64,000 nucleotides of DNA from the NCBI GenBank assembly GCA_016703535.1, contig JADJBV010000002.1, forward strand, positions 1,736,001-1,800,000. The letters are read 5' to 3'. The DNA is from Deltaproteobacteria bacterium. GTDB taxonomy: Bacteria > Myxococcota > Kuafuiibacteriia > Kuafuiibacteriales > Kuafuiibacteriaceae. The translations under genes and the position numbers were made by a program. Below are positions 53,343 to 62,305 of this stretch, piece by piece. The notes below the pieces were generated by a model. It was given only the letters and a program-made list of their open reading frames with translations, ran no database searches and was not told where the DNA came from. The stretch's first letter is position 1; the number at the start of each line of letters is the position of its first letter.

Positions 53343-54785
53343 TCAGGATACCGCTGGGACCCGGCCATCGGTCAAACCGGCGGACCGGACCGGGAACTCC
53401 ACGGCCACCCGAAATCCTTTGTGCCCGTCGACCGAAACTTTACCGTTCAGTTGTTGGGTCAGGCTGGCGATGATCAACATGCCGATCGAGCCGGAGTCTT
53501 CGATCCGTCCCAAATCGGGGGCGCCCACGCCGTTGTCCTCGACGCGCAAGAACCCAACCCTCTCCGCCTCGCTCAACTCCACCGCAATTCGAGGTGGCGC
53601 GACGGTGGGGTTCGGGAAGGCGTGTTTGAGGGCGTTGGTCACCAGCTCGGAGACGATGAGGCCCACCGGGATGGCCGCGTTCATCGGGAAATAGTGGCCG
53701 TCGGCTCGACACTCGATCTCGACCGCGGTCGGTCGACCTTGGGCGTGGCGGAGGTCTTCGATGAGGCCCCTCAGGTACGGGCCCATGTCGATGCGGTCCA
53801 GATCTTGGCTCTGATAGATGTGCTCGTGCAGGCGGGCGATGGCGAAGATCCGGGCCCGAGTTTCGATGAAGGCATCGCGGCTCGACGGATCTGAAACGCG
53901 GTCACTTTGGAGGTTGAGCAGGCTGGCGATCAGCTGGAGGTTATTCTTGATCCGGTGATGGATCTCCTTGAGCAGGGTCTCCTTTTCTCGAAGAGACTCG
54001 CGAAGGGATCTCTCGACCTCTCGTCGCAAGGCCTGCAGCCGCTCCCGTTCGCTCACGTCGTGGACGCTGACCAAGGAGGCGGGCGCGTCATCGTAGGTGA
54101 TCGAGGCCCGGCTCACCTCCACGGCCATCGCGTCTCCGTTGCCTCGCTGGATCCGGAGCAACTCGGTCACCGGGGCGCGGGCGTCGTCATCGGGGGAAGA
54201 ATGGAACGGCGTCCCTCGGGTTCGATCCTCAGGATGGAGGTGTTGGTCGATTAACCCTTGGATGCTGTCGCCTTTCGCCACACTTCTTCCAAGCATGGTG
54301 GTGAGGGCCGGGTTGACGTAACGGACCGTACCCTCGGCCACCACCATGATCCCAAAGGGGACGTGTTGGGAGAGCACTCGGAAGTTGGCCTCGGAGCGGG
54401 TCATGGCCTCCTGCAGAGTCCGACGTTCGGTGACGACGTTGGCTTGCCCGTCCCGGGACGCCCCATGACGCCGCCAAAAGCCCCAAGCGGTGAGGCCTGT
54501 TGCCACGGTCAGGAGGGCAACGCTCAGCTCGATCCCGTACCAGCCCGCCCGCAACCCCACGAGGCCGAGGCACCCGCCCACCCACGGAAGGATCAAAAGC
54601 CACGGAATCGACCTTCGCTCACCGCGGCCGTTCGCGTTGTCATCTAGGACCAAAAGCCAAACCTGGTCATCGCCGCCGCGGAGTCTACCGGTCTGTGCGT
54701 CGGCACGGAACCATAGGACTGAAGCTTCAGCACACTGAAGGTCCAACTGTGCTAGCGTCCGACCCGACCATCCTGCCAAAGACAC
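53343..54785 (-). CDS. membrane histidine kinase with PAS and HisKA_2-type dimerisation domain
   Basis: The kinase of up to 480 residues has two membrane helices (about 60-102: PWLLILPWVGGCLGLVGLR, SVALLTVATGLTAWGFW), a PAS domain (about 132-245, SEANFRVLSQHVPFGIMVV, SVHDVSERERLQALR) and a HisKA_2-type dimerisation/phosphotransfer helix (LKEIHHRIKNNLQLIASLLN, with His276/277), then a HATPase region (LVTNALKHAFPN; GVGAPDLGR; SIGMLIIASLTQQL). The start is uncertain: GTG 54785 is the outer limit, but the first 40 residues have unusual codons and contain a palindrome, so a later start may be real. It is divergent from the hybrid kinase, a likely partner, and precedes a Cys-rich lipoprotein gene. 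Confidence 0.87.
   Translation of the reverse strand: MSLAGWSGRTLAQLDLQCAEASVLWFRADAQTGRLRGGDDQVWLLVLDDNANGRGERRSIPWLLILPWVGGCLGLVGLRAGWYGIELSVALLTVATGLTAWGFWRRHGASRDGQANVVTERRTLQEAMTRSEANFRVLSQHVPFGIMVVAEGTVRYVNPALTTMLGRSVAKGDSIQGLIDQHLHPEDRTRGTPFHSSPDDDARAPVTELLRIQRGNGDAMAVEVSRASITYDDAPASLVSVHDVSERERLQALRREVERSLRESLREKETLLKEIHHRIKNNLQLIASLLNLQSDRVSDPSSRDAFIETRARIFAIARLHEHIYQSQDLDRIDMGPYLRGLIEDLRHAQGRPTAVEIECRADGHYFPMNAAIPVGLIVSELVTNALKHAFPNPTVAPPRIAVELSEAERVGFLRVEDNGVGAPDLGRIEDSGSIGMLIIASLTQQLNGKVSVDGHKGFRVAVEFPVRSAGLTDGRVPAVS
54719..54753. promoter_or_regulatory. inverted repeats in the divergent two-component promoter region
   Basis: A 12-base palindrome CTGAAGCTTCAG (54719-54730) is followed by a second inverted repeat AGCACA (54729-54734) with TGTGCT (54748-54753). 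Both lie before the hybrid kinase start (54889) and at the extreme 5' end of the divergent kinase gene. They may be operators for the pair. Confidence 0.35.
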
Positions 54786-54888
54786 CTCGGACCACCCTTC
54801 ACTGGGGGCCGGCTTTGGGACCTTAGTCGTTCAGCTTGGACGGGGTGCGCTCCGGTCCTTCTGTCTCGGAAAGCGCATCGAGGGACCG

Positions 54889-56790
54889 ATGAATGAGCGA
54901 AGAGTTTTGGTGGTGGAAGACGAGCGCATCGTTGCGCGCGATCTCCAGCTGACCCTGCAGCGCTTGGGCTACGACTGCCCAGAGGTGGCGGGGTCTTCTG
55001 CGGAAGCCCTCCGAACGGCGAGCGAACACTGCCCCGATCTGGTCTTGATGGATATCCACCTGCCGGGTGATCTCGACGGGATCGAGTGTGCTCGGGCGTT
55101 GCGAGACGGCTTCGACGTCCCGGTGGTGTTCCTCACCGCCTATTCAGACGCCGACACGTTGAGCCGGGCCGCGTCCGTTGGGCCCCATGGCTACCTGGTG
55201 AAGCCGGTGCGCACCGATGAACTCCGCACCACCATCGAGGTGTCGCTCTACAAACACCAGATGGATCGCCGGCTCAAAGAGCGAGAGCGGTGGTTCGCGA
55301 CCACCCTCCAGTCCATCTCCGACGCGGTGATCTCCACCGACGCTCGTGGACACATCGCCTTCATGAACCCCGTTGCAGAAAGCCTGACTGGGTGGCGGAG
55401 CGAAGAGGCCGACGGCCTCCCCATCGAACAGGTCCTCCAGCTGCTGGACTCGGGTGGGAAGGTCACCACGATCAGCCCGATTCAGGAGGCCCTCGGGAGG
55501 GGTCGCAGCGTCGAGATCACCGGTACCCTGGTCCCGAGAGCTGGGGCCCAACGGAAGATCGTCGACACCACCGCCCCAATCGTGGATGGCGGCGCGACCG
55601 TCGGTGCGGTGGTTGTTTTTCGGGACATCACCGAGGAGCACAAGGCCCAGCGGCGGATGCAGCTCACCGATCGCTTGGCTTCCTTGGCGACCTTGGCCGG
55701 AGGGATGGCCCACGGGATCAACAACCCCCTGGCCGTGGTCTTGATCAGCCTGGAGCTCGCCCGAGGAACGCTGAGTGAGGCCGATCCGGAGCAGGCCCGG
55801 ACCTGGATGAAAGAAGTGGACGGGTTGCTGGAGGGTGCCGTCGACGGGGTCACGCGGATCAAGCGGATCGTCCACGAACTGGGCATGTTCGCCGGGCGAT
55901 CCGAGCCGGGCATCGCCGATGTGGAACGTTCGGTCGGCTGGGCCGCGAAGGTCATCAGCCCCGCCCTCGACGCCTCCAACGCGATGTTGTCTCGGATCGG
56001 CACGCCGGTGCCCAAAGTGGCGCTGGAAGAGACTCGCTTGGCGCAGGTGCTTTTGCAGCTGCTCTCCAACGCGGTCCAGGCGGTCCAGACCGTCCCACCG
56101 GAGCGTCGAAAAATTGAGCTGGACCATCGGCTCCGGGAGGACGGCAGGGTCGAACTCCGGGTGACCGACCAGGGGGTGGGCATCCCGCCAGAGCTCCTCT
56201 CTCGGATCTTCGATCCCTTCTACACCACCAAGGCGGTGGGGCAAGGCACGGGCCTGGGGCTGGCGATCGTCCACGGCATCATCGGTTCGGCGGAAGGTGA
56301 ACTCACTGTCGAGAGTGTACTCGGAGAAGGGACGACGTTTCGGGTCGTGTTGCCCGCCGCTCCCCCGGGGGATGTGGTGGGGACGCCGCCCGAGGCCCGG
56401 GCCAAGATCTTGATCGTCGATGAGGAGGCCTTGAGCCTCAACGCCATGCGCCGCTTCTTATCGGACACCCACGAGGTGGTCACCGCCAGCAGCAGCTTGG
56501 AAGCGCAGCAGCGGCTCCAGACCGGCGAACACTTCGACGTCATCGTGGCGGATCTGATGATGGCGAGACACTCGAGCCGCGAGTTCTACGAGTGGGTCTT
56601 GGCCCATCGCCCCGAGCAGGCTCGTCAGATGTTGTTCGTCGCCGCGGGGGCCACGACGGTGGGGGCGATCGAGTTCCTGCGCAGCATCCCCGAGCCCTAC
56701 CTCGAGAAGCCGATCTCCGCTCAAGACCTGCGGGCCCGGGTTCAGGAGCTTTTGGCCAAGCGGTTTTTTGGCGTCAAAGACGGAAGTTAG
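54889..56790 (+). CDS. hybrid sensor kinase: REC-PAS-HisKA-HATPase-REC, with altered H-box
   Basis: The 633-residue cytoplasmic protein starts with a receiver domain (D55 in LVLMDIHLPG, K in YLVKPVRTDEL), then a PAS domain (about 130-250, WFATTLQSISDAVISTDARG), a HisKA domain with phosphoacceptor His275, a HATPase domain (QLLSNAVQAVQTV, RVTDQGVGIPPELL, FYTTKAVGQGTGLGLAIVHG) and a second receiver (about 505-625, ILIVDEEALSLNAMRRFL ... VIVADLMM). The H-box reads LAGGMAHGINNPLAVV: the Glu normally following the His is Gly276, so autokinase activity may be reduced. It is divergent from the HisKA_2 kinase, which may pass phosphate to the first receiver. Confidence 0.9.
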   Translation: MNERRVLVVEDERIVARDLQLTLQRLGYDCPEVAGSSAEALRTASEHCPDLVLMDIHLPGDLDGIECARALRDGFDVPVVFLTAYSDADTLSRAASVGPHGYLVKPVRTDELRTTIEVSLYKHQMDRRLKERERWFATTLQSISDAVISTDARGHIAFMNPVAESLTGWRSEEADGLPIEQVLQLLDSGGKVTTISPIQEALGRGRSVEITGTLVPRAGAQRKIVDTTAPIVDGGATVGAVVVFRDITEEHKAQRRMQLTDRLASLATLAGGMAHGINNPLAVVLISLELARGTLSEADPEQARTWMKEVDGLLEGAVDGVTRIKRIVHELGMFAGRSEPGIADVERSVGWAAKVISPALDASNAMLSRIGTPVPKVALEETRLAQVLLQLLSNAVQAVQTVPPERRKIELDHRLREDGRVELRVTDQGVGIPPELLSRIFDPFYTTKAVGQGTGLGLAIVHGIIGSAEGELTVESVLGEGTTFRVVLPAAPPGDVVGTPPEARAKILIVDEEALSLNAMRRFLSDTHEVVTASSSLEAQQRLQTGEHFDVIVADLMMARHSSREFYEWVLAHRPEQARQMLFVAAGATTVGAIEFLRSIPEPYLEKPISAQDLRARVQELLAKRFFGVKDGS

Positions 56791-56840
56791 TGCCCGGCCG
56801 CAGGCCTCGTGCCGTGGAGCCATAGGCCTGGGGCGGAGTT

Positions 56841-58847
56841 CTAGAACTGGGCCGCGATCCAGCCGACGCTCCGGATCACGGGGCCGATGCTGGCGTCCAA
56901 CACCGGATCGCTGGTGGTCACGTTTTTGGTGACCAGCTCCAGGTGGTACCCCGCCGACAAGGCGCCCAAGGAGTAGCGGAAGCCGAGGTAAGGCCGCAGG
57001 CGCAAGGTGCGGTAGTCCACGAAGTTGGCCCGGCCGCCGGCGTAGGTGCCGCTCCGTCCGTCTTCACTCCAGGAGTCGAGGGACAGGCCGACGTTGCCGC
57101 TCAGCTGATCGAGGAGCTGGCCGCCGAGGTTCAGGTCACCCATCAAGAGGTTGCCTTGGTAGTCGTCCTCCTCGAGGTCCGCGTCCCGGCCGTCCTTGTC
57201 GAAGATGTACTTCAGCTTCAGGTTGATCTCGGCGCCGCGCCACAGATCGGGCTTGAGCCGCACCTTGGCCATGCCGATGGCGCTCAAGCGATCTTGGTTG
57301 CGCGCATACACCGTCCGCGGATCCCGGCCTCGATCGTTGGTGTTGGCGTACGAAAAAAGTTGGGTGTCGGTGTAGCCGGTGAAGCCGCCGAAGCCCGGGT
57401 AGAGGTCCATGTTCCGGTCTTGGAGGTTGGTGTTGTAGGTCAGGAAGGTCCCCTCGGCGGTGAAGTCCAGGAAGTCGCCGGTGGTTTCGGCCACCAAGGT
57501 GCCGCCGTGCCAGCCCACACACGACTCGTAGAACTTGTCGTTGAAGTCGATCAACTCGTTGGCCAGGTTGAGGGTCGGCAGTTGGCCGCCCTCCAAAAAG
57601 CCGTCGGTCAACAACACGTCCTCTTCGCGCCGGGAGCCGACCACCGCGTTGAAGTTGGCGCCGATGTTGAAGTACTCGAGCTTGAGCGCCGAACCTTCGC
57701 CGAACAGATCGACCAACTCGAAGCGGCCGATGGCGGCCAGGTCGGTGTTGGTGTCGTAGACCACGTTGGAGAAGCCCAACCCACCCAAGGCGATGTTGCT
57801 GACGTACTCTTCGCTCGGGGCGTTGTGCGACAAGGCCAAGATCAACTTGGCTCGGAAGGCGTCGAAGCCGGTGAGGTTGGCGGTGACGCTGCCGTTCATG
57901 CCCAAAAACCGGGGCGCCGCGGCGGTGATCCCGTCCTGGGGATCGTTGGTGTTGGTGGAGCCGGGGGCGTCGGGATCGTCCCGATCCGCTTCTTCGTCCA
58001 GGACCACGCTGCCGTTGACCGTCAGGCTGAAGCGATCGGCCAGGGCGGGCAAGGTGCCGAGGGAAAAGGCGTAGACCGCGTCCCGGGCCCAGAACGGGTT
58101 GGTGAGCAGCGGATCTTCCAGCGAGTTGTAGTTCGCGGTGCCGTACAACTTCGACAACGCGATCCGGGCCAACAAGAGCTTGGCGTATTCGCCGAGGGAG
58201 GTCTGGAGGAAGAGGCCCTTGGCGTTGAAGCGTTCGATAAAACGCACCCGGCCGACCGTGAAGGGATCGAACATCCCGAGGTCCGAGGAGCCCGCCAAAA
58301 ACCAGTCCACGTAGGGCACCGGCTGAGCCACCCGCACGTAGATCCCGCGCAGCTGCAGCGGCGCCGAGTGGTTTTGGCCCAGGCTTTCGGAGGAGGCGTC
58401 GGGGATGTCGCGGAGATCGCCGTTTTCGAAGTAGTCGGCGAACTGTTGGCCGTAGCGGCTCTGAATGCGGAAGCTGCCCTCGATCTTGGCGGTGGGCCGC
58501 CCGATGATGGTCAAGGCCAACTCGGGGCAGGCGCCGTTGTCGCCGGCGAAGTTGTCGCCCGAGGGGTGCGGGTTGCCGTAGGTGACACAACCTTGGCTGG
58601 TGTTGTTGCGGAAGAGCCACTTGGTATAGGCCTCGGCCTTCAGCTCCAACGCCGACGCCGAAACTCCGCTGGGGGCGCTGGCCGGCGCCCCGCCGCCCGA
58701 ACTTTGGGCCTCTTCCCGCAGCTGCTCCTTCATCGACTCGAGCCAGTCGAGCTGGGCGTCGGTGAAGGGTGGGGCGTCACCGTCGGGGGGCGCGGTCGAG
58801 GTTCCGGTCTGGGCCAAGGCCCACAACACAAAAAGCGTCTTCATCAC
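56841..58847 (-). CDS. large outer-membrane beta-barrel, function unknown
   Basis: The 668-residue protein has a signal peptide (KTLFVLWALAQTGTSTA), a short helix with charged residues (DAQLDWLESMKEQLREEAQ), a Ser/Gly/Ala-rich linker and a barrel from about residue 70 to the terminal Phe (IRSVGWIAAQF). Strand-turn alternation is regular (LKAEAYTKWLFRNNTSQGCV, LRGIYVRVAQPVPYVDWFLA, RFSLTVNGSVVLDEEADRDD, INLKLKYIFDKDGRDADLEE). Acidic loops with DxDxD-like phrases suggest calcium binding. The start is six bases after the next gene's stop, so the barrel and the Glucodextran_C-like protein are coupled; a role in polysaccharide or other polymer handling is possible. Confidence 0.65.
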   Translation of the reverse strand: MMKTLFVLWALAQTGTSTAPPDGDAPPFTDAQLDWLESMKEQLREEAQSSGGGAPASAPSGVSASALELKAEAYTKWLFRNNTSQGCVTYGNPHPSGDNFAGDNGACPELALTIIGRPTAKIEGSFRIQSRYGQQFADYFENGDLRDIPDASSESLGQNHSAPLQLRGIYVRVAQPVPYVDWFLAGSSDLGMFDPFTVGRVRFIERFNAKGLFLQTSLGEYAKLLLARIALSKLYGTANYNSLEDPLLTNPFWARDAVYAFSLGTLPALADRFSLTVNGSVVLDEEADRDDPDAPGSTNTNDPQDGITAAAPRFLGMNGSVTANLTGFDAFRAKLILALSHNAPSEEYVSNIALGGLGFSNVVYDTNTDLAAIGRFELVDLFGEGSALKLEYFNIGANFNAVVGSRREEDVLLTDGFLEGGQLPTLNLANELIDFNDKFYESCVGWHGGTLVAETTGDFLDFTAEGTFLTYNTNLQDRNMDLYPGFGGFTGYTDTQLFSYANTNDRGRDPRTVYARNQDRLSAIGMAKVRLKPDLWRGAEINLKLKYIFDKDGRDADLEEDDYQGNLLMGDLNLGGQLLDQLSGNVGLSLDSWSEDGRSGTYAGGRANFVDYRTLRLRPYLGFRYSLGALSAGYHLELVTKNVTTSDPVLDASIGPVIRSVGWIAAQF

Positions 58848-58853
58848 CGCGCC

Positions 58854-59672
58854 TCAGAGCCGAACGAAGGGGAGTTGGACCAACTTGGCGCCCTTGGGTT
58901 CGTCGGCGCAGGTGTAGCCCGAGAGCAACTTCTCTTGCGCGGGGCCTTCGGCGTCGGCGCCTTGGGCGGGCCCGGCCAGGAGATCGGTGACCTGCGGATC
59001 GCCGAAGCCGTCGCAGCCGCCGCCGAAGCGGTGTTCACCTTCGATCTCGTTGACCTTGCGGGCCAGGATGTCCTCTTTCGCCGGGAACCCTTCGTTGCTG
59101 AGCATGAGCACCTGCACGCCCCAGCTCTTCTGAGGTTTGCCGCCGAGGGCGCTGGCCGGCACCCGCGCCACGATCGTTCGTTTCCTGGCTTCGGTGCGGC
59201 TCGGCAACACCACCTTGTTCTTCAGGTAGGGCGCCTTGGCTCCGACCTCACCTTCGACCTTCGAGTTGGGTTGGGGTGAGATCAACACCACCTTGTCCCA
59301 GTACTGATCGGGCCCGAACTCGACCCAAGATCCCGGGACGCCCTTCTTTTCGCCGGAGCGTTTTTTGCCGTCGAGGTCCAGGTAGACCTGCACGAACTGG
59401 AGGCTGAAGCCGTTGCCGCCCCAGTCTTTGGACTTCCAGGGATCGGTGAGGTCGGCGGCCAACTCGACTTCGAAGACCACGTCGTCGCCGTCTTCCCGGA
59501 TCGACACGCCCACCAGATCGAAGGCGCCCCGGGTGTATTCGGCGCCGGTCGGGTAGCTCAACTTCCCCCAACCCCGGTCATCCCCTTTGGGGTCCTTCAG
59601 GATCAGGGGTTCGGCGAAGGCCGTCGCCGGGAGGACCAAGAAGCCGAAAAACCACGAGAGGATCCGTGCCAT
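58854..59672 (-). CDS. exported protein with glucodextranase C-terminal-like carbohydrate-binding module
   Basis: The 272-residue exported protein (signal WFFGFLVLPATAFAEP) has a DPKGDDRGWGKLSYPTGAEY then TRGAFDLVGVSIREDGDDVV opening, the characteristic start of the Glucodextran_C (PF09985-like) binding module: D-P-x-G-D-D-x-G, Y-P, then GxFDL. Later stretches include LQFVQVYLDLDGKKRSGEKK and the C-terminal Cys pair (GGGCDGFGDPQ, SGYTCADEP). It probably binds or senses a glucan or is a surface-attached module. It lies six bases from the barrel gene on the same strand, suggesting a joint role. Confidence 0.7.
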   Translation of the reverse strand: MARILSWFFGFLVLPATAFAEPLILKDPKGDDRGWGKLSYPTGAEYTRGAFDLVGVSIREDGDDVVFEVELAADLTDPWKSKDWGGNGFSLQFVQVYLDLDGKKRSGEKKGVPGSWVEFGPDQYWDKVVLISPQPNSKVEGEVGAKAPYLKNKVVLPSRTEARKRTIVARVPASALGGKPQKSWGVQVLMLSNEGFPAKEDILARKVNEIEGEHRFGGGCDGFGDPQVTDLLAGPAQGADAEGPAQEKLLSGYTCADEPKGAKLVQLPFVRL

Positions 59673-59753
59673 GTCCGGGCGGCGGTACGTTGCCAGGCAA
59701 ACGGTGTCAAACAGTCACGAAACTCCTCCGGAGACGGGACGATAAGCCTAGGG

Positions 59754-61724
59754 ATGCGTGTGCGCCAAGGTGGCTCAAGGGTTTACCTTGGACCACAGCC
59801 ACCGGCGGTGGACTCGAAGCCGCCCTCCGAGGAGCGCCCCGCGTCTTTTCGCGGCTTCGCGCCCGGCGAGGGGCTGCGGGACGCTCAGCTGCCGGAGGCC
59901 CTGGCTCGCTTGCGAGGGGCCCAACATCGGAACGGGCCCACCTGGGCCGCAGGCCACCAACGGATCATCGATGGAGAGCTGGAGGTCGATCTCTTCCCGG
60001 CTCGAGCGAAGGTGGCGCTGCAGCGCCATGACGCGGGTACGGATGGTTGTTCCCTGTGTCAGCCCCCGCCGGACGGCGTGCCCAACCTGAGGTGGCGCGG
60101 CTACTCCTTCTTGCCCAACACTTCGGCGTACGTCCCGGCCGATGGGCTCCACCTGGTGGTGCGGTCGACCGACCACCGGCCCCAGGGCGCCGCCCTCGCG
60201 GACCTGGGGCGGATGTTGGAGTTGTCGCGCTGGGCCGGGCGCGAGCCGCCGGTGACGCTGCACTTCAACGGCTTGGCCGGCAACACCCAGTTTCATTGGC
60301 ACTGGCAGCTCACCACCGAACGTCTGCCGCTTCAGCGGGCGCTGGAGGAGGGGCGGCTTCCGCAAGTTGTCTTGCGCAGGAGCCCGGGCCTGAAGATCAG
60401 CCGCTACGCCTTGGGGCTGATGCAAGGCATCTTGCTCGAAGGGCGGGCCCCCGCGGTGCAGCGCTGGACCGCCGAGCTGGTCCGACGCCTGGAGGCCGAG
60501 CCCCTCTGCCGGGGCCGCTACAACCTGATGATCCTGCCGAGCCGCGGTGACCAGGTGCGGGTGGTGGTCGTGCCCCGTCGTTTCCTCGGCGAGGGTGCGC
60601 CCATGGCCCACGGGGCCTTCAGCTACGCGGGCCGGGTGATCGTCAGCGCGGCCGAGCTGGACGCGGCCGGGGTGGCCGCGGTCCGAAAAAAAGCCGAGGC
60701 CGAGCTGGTTTCGCCCCTGGAGTTGCCGTGGCTGAAGGACCTGGCCCGGGCCCCCGAACCGTCAATCGTTGAGATCCGCCGGGAGCGGGCGCCCCACGAA
60801 CACTCGCAGCCCACCGGAGCGAAGGTGGTCATGGACGCCCACGGCGAGTGGGCCCTGCCCGAACACCTGAGCGCCGGCGGGGTGGTGTTGCCGCCGATCC
60901 GGGTGCCGAGCCCGGAACTCCGCTTTCTGCTGTTCGGTGATTCGGGCGACGGCGGCGAGGGACAGGTCGCGGTGGCCCGGGGCCTGACCCAGGTCTACCG
61001 AGAGCGCGGTTGTCACTTCGCGATCCACACCGGCGACGTCGTTTATCCCCACGGGATCCAGGGGCCCCAGGATCCCGGGGTGGAGGCCCTGGTGCAGCGG
61101 CCCTACGCGGGGTTGGAGCGGCTTTACCTAAGCTTGGGCAACCACGACTGGGCCAACTCGGAGGGCGCCGGTGATCCGGACGCGTGGACGAAGGTGGCCG
61201 CCGCCGACGATCAGCTGGTGATGCCCAGCCGCTACTACCAGTTTTCCTACCGCTTCGGCGGGCGTTCGGCCGATTTCTTCGTCCTGGACACCACCGTCTT
61301 GGGCTCGGACGACGCCCAGCGGGAGTGGTTGCAAGCTAGGTTGCAAAAGTCCAAGGCCGACTACCGGGTGGTCATCGGCCATCACCCGCTCTACTCCTAC
61401 GGCCTGCACGGGAGCCAGGCCCACGTTCGAGAGTTGGTGTTGCCCCAGCTCGGCGGCGTCGATCTCTACGCCGGGGGCCACGAACACGATCTGCAGGTGT
61501 TGGAGAACGACGATGGGATCTTGTTCGTGGTCAGCGGCGCCGCGGCCGAAGCGCGCCGAACCGGCGCCGGCCTCGAGACCCAATATTCGGCGGATGAGCT
61601 CGGTTTTATGGCGGTCTCTTTGGGCAAAGAGGGCCTGAAGCTCGAGGTCTTGGGCAACGACGGCGAAGTACGGCACCATACGCTGCGCCCCAAGAAGCAA
61701 ACGCGCGCCAACGTCCTCGCCTGA
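59754..61724 (+). CDS. HIT/GalT-like nucleotide phosphorylase domain fused to a calcineurin-type metallophosphatase
   Basis: The 656-residue protein has two enzyme-like halves. Residues about 60-300 resemble the GalT/Ap4A phosphorylase branch of the HIT superfamily: C99xxC102 (GCSLCQ), YSFLPNTSAYVPADGLHLVV, then the catalytic-type HxHxQ motif in NTQFHWHWQLTTERLP (H181, H183, Q185). Residues about 388-630 form a purple-acid-phosphatase/calcineurin-type metallophosphatase: D396 in FGDSGDGG, H425/D428 in HTGDVV, N463-H464-D465 in LGNHD, H543/H544 in IGHHP and H576/H578 in GGHEHD. All metal-ligand motifs are intact. No signal peptide is seen, so it is probably cytoplasmic. The joint role could be stepwise breakdown of a nucleotide-linked substrate; this is inference. 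Confidence 0.72.
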   Translation: MRVRQGGSRVYLGPQPPAVDSKPPSEERPASFRGFAPGEGLRDAQLPEALARLRGAQHRNGPTWAAGHQRIIDGELEVDLFPARAKVALQRHDAGTDGCSLCQPPPDGVPNLRWRGYSFLPNTSAYVPADGLHLVVRSTDHRPQGAALADLGRMLELSRWAGREPPVTLHFNGLAGNTQFHWHWQLTTERLPLQRALEEGRLPQVVLRRSPGLKISRYALGLMQGILLEGRAPAVQRWTAELVRRLEAEPLCRGRYNLMILPSRGDQVRVVVVPRRFLGEGAPMAHGAFSYAGRVIVSAAELDAAGVAAVRKKAEAELVSPLELPWLKDLARAPEPSIVEIRRERAPHEHSQPTGAKVVMDAHGEWALPEHLSAGGVVLPPIRVPSPELRFLLFGDSGDGGEGQVAVARGLTQVYRERGCHFAIHTGDVVYPHGIQGPQDPGVEALVQRPYAGLERLYLSLGNHDWANSEGAGDPDAWTKVAAADDQLVMPSRYYQFSYRFGGRSADFFVLDTTVLGSDDAQREWLQARLQKSKADYRVVIGHHPLYSYGLHGSQAHVRELVLPQLGGVDLYAGGHEHDLQVLENDDGILFVVSGAAAEARRTGAGLETQYSADELGFMAVSLGKEGLKLEVLGNDGEVRHHTLRPKKQTRANVLA

Positions 61725-61739
61725 AGCCGCCCGGAGATT

Positions 61740-62255
61740 TCAGCCGGCCGCTGCCGCCCGGGCCGCTTGGTAGGCCTTGATCTTCGGGCCCAGCGCCTCC
61801 AGGCGGTCCAAGCTCTCCTTCGGCCAGACCTCTTTGCGCACGTAGAACTCGGGCACGGCCAGGGCACCCGGCGGCAACACCACCCACGGTTGTTTGCTCT
61901 CGGTGAAGATGTGCACGTCCGGCGGCAAGAGGTCCGGATCATCCAGGGTGCCGACCCGCACGAAGTTGATGATCGGCCCGGCGCTGTAGTGGCTCCACAC
62001 CGCCACGTGGCAGTGGGGGCACCGGGCGATGAGTTGCCCCCGCCCGCTGTGGGAAGGGGTGTGCACCAGCAGCGGCACCTCGGCCAACAGCTCCACCCGA
62101 TCGGACTCGATCATGGCGTTGAGCGCGAAGGACGCCCCCGTCTCTCGTTGGCACCAACGGCAGTGGCAGCAGTGCACGAACATCGGCGCGCTCGTCATCC
62201 GGTAGCGCACCCGGCGGCAGTCGCAGCCCCCTTCGAGGGGATAGATCACGGACAT
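61740..62255 (-). CDS. GFA/CENP-V-type zinc-binding protein
   Basis: A 171-residue protein from ATG 62255. It has the metal-binding pattern of the glutathione-dependent formaldehyde-activating (GFA) family: GGCDCRRVRYRM, then VHCCHCRWCQRETGASFALN and later ARCPHCHVAVWSHY, giving the Cx2C/CxxC zinc sites. The family holds S-hydroxymethylglutathione synthase-like enzymes and many proteins of unknown activity. The C-terminal segment (HIFTESKQPWVVLPPGAL) is also GFA-like. The start was set where the conserved N-terminal region begins; 18 extra upstream codons are unsupported. It is convergent with the fusion gene (15 bases between stops). Confidence 0.82.
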   Translation of the reverse strand: MSVIYPLEGGCDCRRVRYRMTSAPMFVHCCHCRWCQRETGASFALNAMIESDRVELLAEVPLLVHTPSHSGRGQLIARCPHCHVAVWSHYSAGPIINFVRVGTLDDPDLLPPDVHIFTESKQPWVVLPPGALAVPEFYVRKEVWPKESLDRLEALGPKIKAYQAARAAAAG

Positions 62256-62305
62256 GGCGGCCAGGGTGCGGGAGGACCCGGGTGGCGCGCAAGTCGCTGG
62301 CCGCC

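Noticed and set aside
56943..59279. Long open frame (778 codons) on the + strand
   Set aside because: It is antisense to the barrel and Glucodextran_C-like genes; its translation is low-complexity with no domain, as expected from the third-position G/C bias.
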